Both the position numbers and the translations under genes were made by a program. This document shows, one piece after another, positions 1-7,373 of a stretch of DNA of 26,927 bases. The number at the start of each line of letters is the position of its first letter. Position 1 is the stretch's first letter. The stretch comes from JACJYC01 sp964558465 (GTDB lineage: Bacteria; Bacteroidota; Bacteroidia; Chitinophagales; Saprospiraceae). The notes beneath the pieces are model-generated. The model searched no databases. It was given only the letters and a program-made list of their open reading frames with translations, and was not told the origin of the DNA. Where the stretch lies: NCBI GenBank assembly GCA_964558465.1, contig CAZLEF010000096.1:1-26927 (forward strand), read 5' to 3'.

Positions 1-1
1 C

Positions 2-763
2 ATCGGGATGAATATGAAAAACCCCAAAATGAATGATAAAAATGTAAGAAGAGCCGTAGCGCTTTCCATTGACCTGGATGCCGTGATCGATCAATTGTTT
101 TTTGGTTTGGCCAAACGCCTTACAGGGCCTTTTCACCCGGACAAACCGCTTTATAATAAAAACCTGGCATTATTGGCCTATAACCCGGACCAGGCCAGGG
201 CCTTGTTAAAGGATGCAGGCTGGGAAGATACCAACGGAAACGGCGTGGCAGACAAAAAGATCAACAATCAGGCGGTGGAACTGGAATTGGAATACCTGTA
301 TGCAGCCGGCAGTACACTGGGCCAGAATATCGCGCTGCTGTTCCAGGAAAATGCGGCCAGAGCAGGTATAAAGATCAATATCACCCCGGCGGATGCGGGC
401 GTCATCAAACAAAAACTCGACAACCGCACCTTCGAAATGGTGGCCAGGGGATGGTCGACCGAACCCTTGCCCGATGACCCTTCGCAGGTATGGTCGACCG
501 CAAGCGACCAACCGGGTGGCTCCAATTATTTTGGATTTGGCAACCCGGAATCGGATTCCCTGATTCAGCAAATCCGGGTTACCCTGGATGAAACCTCGCG
601 AAACAGGCTGTACAATCGCTTGCAGGAGATCGTTTACGACGAGCAGCCCTGCATCTTCCTTTTGGCCCCGCTGGAAAGGATTGCAATCTCCAACCGGTTC
701 AAAGCAGTCACCAGTCCGGTAAGACCCAATTTTTTTGTGGACGAATTTGAAATTCAGGAATAA
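2..763 (+). CDS. ABC transporter solute-binding protein, family 5 (partial, 5' end outside window)
   Basis: This is the C-terminal part of a peptide/oligopeptide-type (SBP_bac_5) solute-binding protein, which would capture substrate outside the inner membrane for an ABC importer. The frame is open to the window edge. Its first residues, before and through the first available Met, align with the middle of the downstream paralogue (NPKMNDKNVRRAVA against SPKLSDKLVRHALA), so the Met at position 8 is internal and the true start lies upstream. Both paralogues share FFGLAKR/FYGLAER, AGW(E/K)DTNGNG, a FGN(P/E) motif followed by D(S/G)LI, and a C-terminal LYxxLQxIxxDExP block typical of the family. 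The stop is at 761-763, and the next gene's likely start is 57 bp on. No permease or ATPase gene is visible, so the substrate is unknown. Family call confident. Confidence 0.88.
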   Translation: MGMNMKNPKMNDKNVRRAVALSIDLDAVIDQLFFGLAKRLTGPFHPDKPLYNKNLALLAYNPDQARALLKDAGWEDTNGNGVADKKINNQAVELELEYLYAAGSTLGQNIALLFQENAARAGIKINITPADAGVIKQKLDNRTFEMVARGWSTEPLPDDPSQVWSTASDQPGGSNYFGFGNPESDSLIQQIRVTLDETSRNRLYNRLQEIVYDEQPCIFLLAPLERIAISNRFKAVTSPVRPNFFVDEFEIQE

Positions 764-820
764 TTGCACTCATCCGCCGGCGGAATTCATGGTCTTGCAG
801 GCTTTAAATCCAGGTACTTT

Positions 821-2599
821 ATGAAATTGAATCCGATCCTTAAATTATCCGTTTTTTTGCTCCTCCTCCTGACGGCCGGTTGCCGGACAGAACCGGCCGG
901 AGGCGATGAACTCGCATTTTGTTCCAGGAAAAACAATGAAGTGATTCTGAGGCTGGAGGCGGAGCCCGACAACCTGAACCCCTTGCTGACGACCTCAGGG
1001 TACAGCAATCTGGTCAACTATCAATTATTTGGTTACCTGCTCACCATCGACCCCGAGACCATGCAACTTGCTCCGTATCTGGCCAAAAGCCGGCCGCAGG
1101 TGCAGGAACTGACCTCGGGGCCATTTGCAGGCGGTATGAGTTATACCTTTGAATTGCACGATGCAGCGGTCTGGGACAATGGCTCTCCTGTAACCGGCAA
1201 CGACTACATCTTTACGCTTAAAGCGGTTTTAAACCCCCTGGTTACACCAGCCAGAAGGTATGTGCCTTTTATTCAGTTCATTAAGGATATCCGGATTGAC
1301 CCGGCGAACCCCAAGCGGTTCACCATCATCACCGGAGAAAAGATCATCTCAGGGGAAGAGCGGGTCTCCAGCACCTTTTTTATCCTTCCGGAATACGCGT
1401 ATGACCCGGAGGGCCTCCTGAAAAATATCCCCCTGTCTGATTTTACCGACCAGGCAAAACTGCAGCAAATGGCCGAAAGCGACGATAGGCTGAGCCGGTT
1501 TGCAGACCATTTCCAAGATCCAAAATTCAGAAATGATCCGGCGTTTGTGTCCGGATGCGGAGCTTACCGGCTGGAATCCTGGGAGGCGGGTCAGCAGTTG
1601 GTGTTGACTAAAAAAGCCGGTTGGTGGGGCAATGACCTGATGGAATCTTTCCCTGCCCTTGGCGCCTACCCGGACAGGATCATCATCAAACCCGTACCGG
1701 ATGCGGCAACCGCGCTGACCGCCCTGAAAGCCGAAGAAATCGATATCATGGCGGACCTCACGCCAAAGGATTTCTCAGAGCTGAGCGCTTCAGGCGATTC
1801 TTCCTGTTACCGGTACGAATCGCCGGTATTGTTGCAGTCGGCGTTTCTGAGCCTGAATACCCGGTCGCCGAAACTGTCCGACAAACTGGTACGCCATGCC
1901 CTGGCCAATGTCATTGATGTGGACGAAATTGTCGATGCCCTCTTTTACGGCCTTGCCGAAAGAATCACTTCTCCAGCCCATCCTTCATCGCTCTATTATA
2001 ATAAGGACCTGAAACCGGTTCCCTTTGACCTGGAATCAGCAAAAAAACAGTTGGAGCAGGCCGGATGGAAAGATACCAACGGCAACGGTACGGCAGATAA
2101 AATGCTGGACGGCCAACTGACGGAGTTGCGTTTGAGATACGGCTTTACCGCCAACCGGGAAATCTCCAGACAGATCGGCCTGCTGATCCAGGAAAAAGCC
2201 AGATTGGCCGGTATAGAAATTATCCTGGAAAGCAAAGAATTCAACCAACTGCTGGAAGAACGCAAACGCGGAGACTTTGAGATCATGGCCGCCGGCCGGT
2301 CTTTATCGCCTTTAATCTGGGAGCCCAAACAGAATTACCACACCACCGGAGAAAACCATGTGGGCTTCGGCAATGAATATACAGACGGCCTGATCGACCG
2401 CATCCAGTCTACGTTTAATGATGCGGAAAGATTAAAATTGTACAAAGAACTGCAGGCGATCCTGTTTGACGAGATGCCGGAAATCTATATGATCGCACCC
2501 AAAGGGCGCATTGCCATCCATAAACGGCTGGAAGGACCGACAATGCCGATGTTTCCGGGTTTTTATGTCAATTTGTTCAAAACAAAGGGTGCAGACTGA
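821..2599 (+). CDS. ABC transporter solute-binding lipoprotein, family 5
   Basis: A full-length (592 aa) SBP_bac_5 family solute-binding protein, paralogous to the gene just upstream. I chose the ATG at 821 over the upstream in-frame ATG at 764 because it gives a clean lipoprotein signal peptide (MKLNPILKLSVFLLLLL, then lipobox LTAGC, Cys21). The protein should therefore be a lipid-anchored envelope protein. The N-terminal lobe has the family features EAEPDNLNPLL and a WDNGSPVTGNDYIFTLKA-type segment. The C-terminal half matches the partial paralogue, including DTNGNG and LYKELQAILFDEMPEIY. The two genes run in the same direction with a 57-bp gap and are probably one operon that arose by tandem duplication. 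Peptide, nickel or other ligands are all possible for this family; the sequence does not decide. Confidence 0.9.
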   Translation: MKLNPILKLSVFLLLLLTAGCRTEPAGGDELAFCSRKNNEVILRLEAEPDNLNPLLTTSGYSNLVNYQLFGYLLTIDPETMQLAPYLAKSRPQVQELTSGPFAGGMSYTFELHDAAVWDNGSPVTGNDYIFTLKAVLNPLVTPARRYVPFIQFIKDIRIDPANPKRFTIITGEKIISGEERVSSTFFILPEYAYDPEGLLKNIPLSDFTDQAKLQQMAESDDRLSRFADHFQDPKFRNDPAFVSGCGAYRLESWEAGQQLVLTKKAGWWGNDLMESFPALGAYPDRIIIKPVPDAATALTALKAEEIDIMADLTPKDFSELSASGDSSCYRYESPVLLQSAFLSLNTRSPKLSDKLVRHALANVIDVDEIVDALFYGLAERITSPAHPSSLYYNKDLKPVPFDLESAKKQLEQAGWKDTNGNGTADKMLDGQLTELRLRYGFTANREISRQIGLLIQEKARLAGIEIILESKEFNQLLEERKRGDFEIMAAGRSLSPLIWEPKQNYHTTGENHVGFGNEYTDGLIDRIQSTFNDAERLKLYKELQAILFDEMPEIYMIAPKGRIAIHKRLEGPTMPMFPGFYVNLFKTKGAD

Positions 2600-2600
2600 C

Positions 2601-2704
2601 GACTAGTGCCAAAGGCCGTAAGTTCCATTACAGGCCAAACTATTGAAAATCAGCAGATAAAGTGAAAAAAAGCGTTAAATTAATTCGGTCTAGTCGCACT
2701 AGTC
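2601..2704. repeat. 9-bp inverted repeat bracketing a convergent intergenic gap
   Basis: GACTAGTGC at 2601-2609 and its exact reverse complement GCACTAGTC at 2696-2704 lie at the two stop-codon ends of convergent genes, with 86 bp between. Inside is a weak hairpin (GGCCGTAA 2614-2621 against TTACAGGCC 2628-2636, one bulged A). Neither has a T-run after it, so I do not call a terminator. The arms contain CTAG, which is rare in many genomes. The meaning is unknown and chance cannot be excluded. Confidence 0.35.
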
Positions 2705-3866
2705 AGTCCAAAACTTTCAAGGCCTGCGCCAGGTCTTCCATCAGCCATTCGGGGTCTTCCAATCCGATATAAAACCGCACAAGGTTCCAGGGGAGGCTGG
2801 AATCCGGCCGGCCGGGGATGTCATAAAAGCCGATCGAAGGCAGCGCCAGGGATTCATGGCCGCCCCAGGAAACTGCCATGAGAAAACGCTTCAACCGGTG
2901 GATGAATGCCTCCATCTGCTGTCTGGACGATGCCTTGAAGTAGGCTGAAAACAGCCCTCCGCATCCGCTCATTTGTTTTTGGGCCAGTTCGTATTGGCCG
3001 AATGAAGGTAAAAACGGATGTAAAACCCGTTCAACCTGCGGTTGTTGTTCCAGCCAGGCAGCAATTTTAAGCGCGCTTTGGTAACTCCGGTTCATCCTGA
3101 GTTCGAGGGTCCTCAGCCCGCGGATCACGAGCGAGGCGTCATGCGGCGACAGAATGCCCCCCAAGGTCATATATTCGCTTTCAAAAACCTGTTTGATGCT
3201 CTTTTTACTTCCGCAAAGCACGCCAACCACCACATCACTATGGCCGTTGAGGTATTTGGTGCCGGAGTGTACGATCATATCAATGCCCCAACCGGCCGGT
3301 TTTTGGAACAAGGGCGTGGCGTAGCTGTTGTCGATGATGGTGGTGATACCCCGGGTTTTGGCCAGTGCGGCGCAGGCCTCGAGATCCTGCAGGTCGAATG
3401 TCAGGGAATTTGGACTTTCCAGATACAACAGCGAGGTATTCGGCTGCAAGGCTTTTTCGATGATCCGGATATCCCGGCCGTCCACAAATGTGTGGCTCAC
3501 ATTAAACCGGGGTAAAAATTGGGTCAGCAAGATCTTGGTCCAGGAATAGGGCGATTGCACACAAACGATATGATCACCGGCTTTTACCTGTGAAATAACA
3601 GCGGCCGCAATGGCCCCGCTGCCCGATGAAAAGACCAGGCAATCTTCTGTTCCCTCCAGGGCCGCCAGTTTTTGCCGCAAAATGTGGACGGTCGGGTTAT
3701 TGCCCCGCGTATATACATGGCTCGCCATTTCATCCGTGAAAGCCTCCCGGAATGAAGCCAAATCGGGGAAAACGAAATTACTGCTTTGGACAACAGGCGG
3801 AGAAACAGCATTGAAGTAAGCTGAACGTTCTTCACCCAGATGGATAAGGATTTCACTCAGGTGCAT
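2703..3866 (-). CDS. Cys/Met metabolism PLP-dependent enzyme (cystathionine gamma-synthase / beta-lyase family)
   Basis: A fold-type I pyridoxal-phosphate enzyme of the Cys/Met metabolism family (387 aa, usual length). It probably acts in trans-sulfuration: cystathionine synthesis or cleavage, or methionine gamma-lysis. Visible motifs are YTRGNNPT (52-59; the Tyr and Arg bind the cofactor phosphate in this family), FSSGSGAIAA (79-88), LESPNS (149-154), IDNSYATP (178-185, the Asp that contacts the pyridine nitrogen) and HSGTKYLNGHSD with the likely Schiff-base Lys204. The C-terminal SWGGHESL and a late arginine segment suit substrate-carboxylate binding. Reaction specificity within the family cannot be read from motifs. 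The gene lies 113 bp downstream of the PhzF-like gene, and that gap is filled by a heptamer tandem repeat that could affect its expression. Confidence 0.9.
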   Translation of the reverse strand: MHLSEILIHLGEERSAYFNAVSPPVVQSSNFVFPDLASFREAFTDEMASHVYTRGNNPTVHILRQKLAALEGTEDCLVFSSGSGAIAAAVISQVKAGDHIVCVQSPYSWTKILLTQFLPRFNVSHTFVDGRDIRIIEKALQPNTSLLYLESPNSLTFDLQDLEACAALAKTRGITTIIDNSYATPLFQKPAGWGIDMIVHSGTKYLNGHSDVVVGVLCGSKKSIKQVFESEYMTLGGILSPHDASLVIRGLRTLELRMNRSYQSALKIAAWLEQQPQVERVLHPFLPSFGQYELAQKQMSGCGGLFSAYFKASSRQQMEAFIHRLKRFLMAVSWGGHESLALPSIGFYDIPGRPDSSLPWNLVRFYIGLEDPEWLMEDLAQALKVLD

Positions 3867-3886
3867 GGTGGGGGATGAAAGAGGAT

Positions 3887-3956
3887 GGTTAAAGGTTAAA
3901 GGATAAAGGTTAAAGGATAAAGGTTAAAGGATAAAGGTTAAAGGATAAAGGATGAA
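3887..3956. repeat. Heptamer tandem repeat, ten units (GGWTAAA)
   Basis: Ten consecutive 7-bp units run without a break: GGTTAAA twice, then GGATAAA and GGTTAAA alternating to 3949, and a last variant GGATGAA. From 3894 to 3949 the pattern is a 14-bp unit (GGTTAAAGGATAAA) repeated four times. The array sits in the 113-bp gap between the PhzF-like gene and the PLP enzyme, and ends 20 bp upstream of the PLP gene's start codon, so it is part of that gene's leader or promoter region. Such arrays gain and lose units by replication slippage. Confidence 0.9.
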
Positions 3957-3961
3957 GGTTT

Positions 3962-3980
3962 ATCCGCCTGATGGGCGGAT
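3962..3980. repeat. Short perfect hairpin after the PhzF-like gene
   Basis: ATCCGCC (3962-3968) and GGCGGAT (3974-3980) form a perfect 7-bp stem with a 5-nt loop and overlap the TAA stop of the leftward PhzF-like gene. There is no T-run on the minus strand after it (AAACC follows), so it may be a weak pause or mRNA 3'-end structure, not a standard terminator. Confidence 0.5.
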
Positions 3981-4765
3981 TAGAGATAGAGGGTTCCTTC
4001 GATGACAGTAACTGCCTGACCTTGCAAAATGACCCGTTGGCCCTCCAGTGTGCAACCTACGGCGCCTTCCCGCCTGGACAATTGCCGCGCGCTCAGGTGG
4101 TTTTTACCCAATCTTTCGGCCCAATACGGCGTCAGGGTGGTATGCGCTGAACCTGTAACCGGGTCTTCATCGATGCCGGCTTGCGGAAAAAAACAGCGGG
4201 AGACAAAATCGCAGTTTTTCCCCGGCGCGCTGGCGATCAACCCCCGGCCCCCTAATTTCGAAATTGTGCGAAAATCGGGTTGTAACGCCCGGATCTGATC
4301 CTCGGTCTCCAGAATGGCCAGATAATCTTCCCGGCCCTGAAAAACTTCAACCGGCTCAATCCCTAGTCCTTCAGTTAACTGAGGAGGGGGAGCAGGTACT
4401 TTGACCAGGCGATCAGCAGGGAAATCCATGGCGTAACCGTTGCCGGAACGGGTAACGGTGAGCAATCCGCTGCGGGTTTGGAATGCAATGGCATCCTGCG
4501 ACCACGATAAATGATTGAACAGCACATGGGCAGTGCCCAGCGTGGCGTGGCCGCATAGGTCTACTTCAATGGCAGGGGTGAACCACCGAAGACGGAATAC
4601 ATCGCCTTCCCGGACAAAAAAAGCGGTTTCCGCCAGGTTGTTTTCCATGCCAATGTTTTGCATAAGGTCATCCGGGAGCCAGGACTCCAATGGGATCACG
4701 GCAGCCGGATTGCCTTCGAAGGGCTTCGATGCAAAAGCATCAACCTGGAACAGTTTGAGTTTCAT
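3980..4765 (-). CDS. PhzF-family isomerase-like protein
   Basis: A member of the PhzF (phenazine biosynthesis-like) family, 261 aa, the usual length. These are diaminopimelate-epimerase-fold proteins with two similar halves. Diagnostic stretches are the N-terminal FQVDAF and GNPAAV, NLAETAFF with the conserved Glu46 that acts as general acid/base in PhzF, DLCGHATLGTAHVL, and in the second half DEDPVTGSAHTTL. No other phenazine genes are present, so this is one of the widespread family members of unknown substrate. Its ATG overlaps the sucD stop by 4 bp (ATGA, 4762-4765), which indicates translational coupling and one transcript. Family confident, function unknown. Confidence 0.9.
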   Translation of the reverse strand: MKLKLFQVDAFASKPFEGNPAAVIPLESWLPDDLMQNIGMENNLAETAFFVREGDVFRLRWFTPAIEVDLCGHATLGTAHVLFNHLSWSQDAIAFQTRSGLLTVTRSGNGYAMDFPADRLVKVPAPPPQLTEGLGIEPVEVFQGREDYLAILETEDQIRALQPDFRTISKLGGRGLIASAPGKNCDFVSRCFFPQAGIDEDPVTGSAHTTLTPYWAERLGKNHLSARQLSRREGAVGCTLEGQRVILQGQAVTVIEGTLYL

Positions 4766-5634
4766 CCGCGCAATGCTTTGAGCATGGTGGAACCGATCTG
4801 TGCTGGTGAACGGACAACATGTATGCCGCAGCTCTCCATGATCTTCATCTTGGCCTCGGCAGTATCTTCTTTTCCTCCGATGATCGCCCCGGCATGGCCC
4901 ATCGTCCGGCCTTTGGGCGCTGTTTGGCCGGCAATAAACCCGACAACGGGTTTGGAGCCGAAGGCTTTGATGTATTCAGCAGCTTCGGCTTCCATGGTCC
5001 CGCCGATTTCACCGATCATAATGATCCCTTCGGTTTCCGGGTCATTCATCAGCAACTCAACCGCGTCTTTGGTGGTCGTGCCGACGATCGGGTCGCCGCC
5101 GATGCCGATGCAGGTAGACTGGCCAAGGCCGGCCTTTGTCACCTGGTCAACAGCTTCATAGGTCAGCGTGCCTGAACGGGAGACAATGCCAATACTGCCT
5201 TTCCGGTGAATAAAACCGGGCATGATGCCGCATTTTGCTTCGTCAGGGGTGATCACCCCGGGGCAGTTGGGCCCGACCAGGCGGCAATCGTACTGGCTGA
5301 TGTAAGCTTTGGTCTTTACCATATCCTGTACCGGAATACCTTCGGTAATGCAGATAATCACCTTGATGCCGGCAGCGGCGGCCTCCATGATGGCGTCGGC
5401 AGCAAATGCCGGCGGCACAAAAATGACGGAAGTGTCGGCGCCCGCTTTTTCAACCGCTTCCGAAACGGTATTAAAGACCGGCTTGTTCAGGTGCAGTTCG
5501 CCCCCTTTGCCGGGGGTAACGCCGCCAACCAGATTTGTGCCGTACTCGATCATTTGTTCGGCGTGAAAAGTACCTTCCTTTCCGGTAAAACCCTGAACGA
5601 TGATCCTGGAATGTTTGTTTACAAGAACTGACAT
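4762..5634 (-). CDS. sucD: Succinyl-CoA synthetase, alpha subunit
   Basis: The alpha subunit of succinate-CoA ligase (TCA cycle): succinyl-CoA, NDP and phosphate to succinate, CoA and NTP. The protein is 290 aa, the usual length. It shows the N-terminal CoA-binding Rossmann domain (VQGFTGKEGTFHAEQMIEYG; GGVTPGKGG), the VGPNCPG segment and the ligase domain with GRTMGHAGAIIGG, in which His247 matches the phospho-histidine of the family (His246 in E. coli). The beta subunit gene sucC is not next to it, so it must be elsewhere. It starts 17 bp after the DivIC-like gene and overlaps the PhzF-like gene by 4 bp, so the three probably share a transcript. Confidence 0.96.
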   Translation of the reverse strand: MSVLVNKHSRIIVQGFTGKEGTFHAEQMIEYGTNLVGGVTPGKGGELHLNKPVFNTVSEAVEKAGADTSVIFVPPAFAADAIMEAAAAGIKVIICITEGIPVQDMVKTKAYISQYDCRLVGPNCPGVITPDEAKCGIMPGFIHRKGSIGIVSRSGTLTYEAVDQVTKAGLGQSTCIGIGGDPIVGTTTKDAVELLMNDPETEGIIMIGEIGGTMEAEAAEYIKAFGSKPVVGFIAGQTAPKGRTMGHAGAIIGGKEDTAEAKMKIMESCGIHVVRSPAQIGSTMLKALRG

Positions 5635-5651
5635 AATTCGTTTTTTAAAGA

Positions 5652-5957
5652 CTAGTCTTCTTCCACAACGATAAAAACATCTTCGTTCGCTTTGCGCATA
5701 TAATAGCGTTCCCGCGCAAATTTTTCATCGTTCAATTCCAGTTCTTCCCGTTCCTGCTTGGCTTCCTCTATTTTTTGTTGATAAAACTCGCGATCCGCCT
5801 CCAGTTTATTGACCGTGCTCTGGAGCCGGATCTGGGTCAGGATATCGTGTTTATCAATAAAGATCATCATAAAACCAAAAATTGCAAGCGACAAGAAATA
5901 CTTGTTCCTCATCGGCTTCGGAAGCGCGTCGATGAACGGTTTAAACGGGTTATTCAT
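5652..5957 (-). CDS. Septum formation initiator family protein (DivIC/FtsB-like)
   Basis: A small (101 aa) bitopic membrane protein of the DivIC/FtsB family, part of the divisome sub-complex that links and regulates septal peptidoglycan synthesis. It has a short basic N-terminus (LPKPMRNK), one transmembrane helix (about residues 19-36, YFLSLAIFGFMMIFID) and then a coiled coil rich in Glu, Lys and Gln (about 45-80) that would lie in the periplasm, ending in the family's RERYYMRKANED region. A position between eno and downstream metabolic genes is common for this family. The stop codon lies inside the 12-bp palindrome AAGACTAGTCTT. Confidence 0.88.
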   Translation of the reverse strand: MNNPFKPFIDALPKPMRNKYFLSLAIFGFMMIFIDKHDILTQIRLQSTVNKLEADREFYQQKIEEAKQEREELELNDEKFARERYYMRKANEDVFIVVEED

Positions 5958-5980
5958 TGCATTCGCTTTTGGTAACAGCG

Positions 5981-6009
5981 TAAAATTACGAATGAATTCT
6001 GGAATTCAA
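5981..6009 (-). promoter_or_regulatory. Candidate promoter of the divIC-sucD-phzF cluster
   Basis: On the minus strand TTG (6009-6007), an 18-nt spacer and TAATTTTA (5988-5981) resemble the Bacteroidota promoter TTG...TAnnTTTG with a mismatch in the last -7 base. It lies in the 60-bp gap between eno and the DivIC-like gene, so the lower genes may have their own promoter as well as read-through from eno. Tentative. Confidence 0.35.
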
Positions 6010-6017
6010 CAAAAATC

Positions 6018-7304
6018 TCAGCCGCCGATCAGGGCTTTGCCCGGGTAAACGGCGGATTCGCCGAGTTCCTCTTCGATCCGGAGCAGTTGATTGTATTTGG
6101 CAATCCGGTCGGAGCGCGAGGCGGAACCTGTTTTGATCTGGCCGGTATTCAGGGCGACGGCCAGGTCGGCAATGGTTGTATCCTCCGTTTCGCCGGAACG
6201 GTGGCTCATCACCGAGGTCATCGCATTCCGGGTGGCGAGGTTTACGGCATCGATGGTTTCCGTCAGGCTGCCGATCTGGTTGACCTTGATCAGGATGGAA
6301 TTGGCTGCACCCAGGTCAATGCCGCGCTGCAGCCGCTCGGTGTTGGTCACAAACAGATCGTCGCCGACCAACTGGATCTTGCCGCCCAGTGCTTTGGTCA
6401 GCGCCTGCCAGTTGTCCCAGTCATCTTCCGCCAGCCCGTCTTCAATAGAGAGGATCGGGTATTTGGAGCACCAGTCCGTCCAGTATCCCACCATATCTGC
6501 GCCGCTCAGTTTTTCGCCGCTGGATTTTTTGAAATGGTAAAGGCCGGTTTTTTCGTCATAAAATTCGGAGGCGGCTGCGTCCATGGCAATCATAATGTCC
6601 TCTCCGGGTTTGAAGCCTGCCGATTCAATTGCCTTCAAAACGATTTCGATGGCTTCGTGGTTGCTTTTGATATTGGGCGCAAAGCCGCCTTCATCCCCCA
6701 CATTGGTAGAATATCCTTTACTTTTCAGTACTTTTTTCAGGTGATGAAACACCTCTACCCCCATGCGGAGGGCTTCCGAAAAATGATCGGAACCGACCGG
6801 CATGATCATAAATTCCTGAAAATCGATGCTGTTATCTGCATGAGACCCCCCATTGAGGATGTTCATCATAGGTACCGGCATGACATGGGCATTTACGCCG
6901 CCCAGGTAGCGGTAAAGGGGCATGCCCGCCTCTTCGGCTGCTGCCTTGGCAACGGCCAGACTGACACCCAGGATGGCGTTGGCGCCCAGTTTCGATTTGT
7001 TGGGCGTGCCGTCCAGTTCGCACATCAGGTTATCGATGTAGCGCTGTTCGAATACGTCTACCCCCAGCAACTCATCGGCAAGTACCTCTTCTATATTTCT
7101 GCATGCGGTCAGTACGCCTTTTCCAAGGTACCGGTCATTATCATTGTCCCGCAATTCAACCGCTTCATACCGGCCGGTGGATGCGCCGGAGGGGACGGCC
7201 GCCCGGCCCATAGCGCCTTCTTCCGTATATACTTCCACCTCTACGGTCGGATTTCCGCGGGAATCGAGAATTTCTCTGGCCCGGATGTCAACAATTTCAC
7301 TCAT
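6018..7304 (-). CDS. eno: Enolase (phosphopyruvate hydratase)
   Basis: Glycolytic enolase: 2-phosphoglycerate to phosphoenolpyruvate and water, Mg-dependent, cytosolic. The length is 428 aa, normal for bacteria. It shows the N-terminal AREILDSRGNPTVEVEV, the loop SGASTGRYEAVELRD, NKSKLGANAILGVSLA, the metal-ligand segments MDAAASEFY, SIEDGLAEDDW and QLVGDDLFVTN, the catalytic-lysine region ILIKVNQIGSLTET and the signature SHRSGETEDT, so the active site looks intact. It lies between carA (70 bp upstream) and the DivIC-like gene (60 bp downstream), all read leftward. Confidence 0.98.
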   Translation of the reverse strand: MSEIVDIRAREILDSRGNPTVEVEVYTEEGAMGRAAVPSGASTGRYEAVELRDNDNDRYLGKGVLTACRNIEEVLADELLGVDVFEQRYIDNLMCELDGTPNKSKLGANAILGVSLAVAKAAAEEAGMPLYRYLGGVNAHVMPVPMMNILNGGSHADNSIDFQEFMIMPVGSDHFSEALRMGVEVFHHLKKVLKSKGYSTNVGDEGGFAPNIKSNHEAIEIVLKAIESAGFKPGEDIMIAMDAAASEFYDEKTGLYHFKKSSGEKLSGADMVGYWTDWCSKYPILSIEDGLAEDDWDNWQALTKALGGKIQLVGDDLFVTNTERLQRGIDLGAANSILIKVNQIGSLTETIDAVNLATRNAMTSVMSHRSGETEDTTIADLAVALNTGQIKTGSASRSDRIAKYNQLLRIEEELGESAVYPGKALIGG

Positions 7305-7373
7305 ACAATTGATTGTTGAATAGGATTTGATGAATATGCCGTTTGCCCGCTGGGGAAAACGGTAAAAATAGTT

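Noticed and set aside
3887..3956. CRISPR array
   Set aside because: The units are 7 bp and contiguous with no spacers; it is a simple tandem repeat.
6087..7319. 410-codon open frame on the plus strand opposite enolase
   Set aside because: It lies wholly antisense to an intact eno with all motifs; it is a codon-bias shadow with no recognisable domain.
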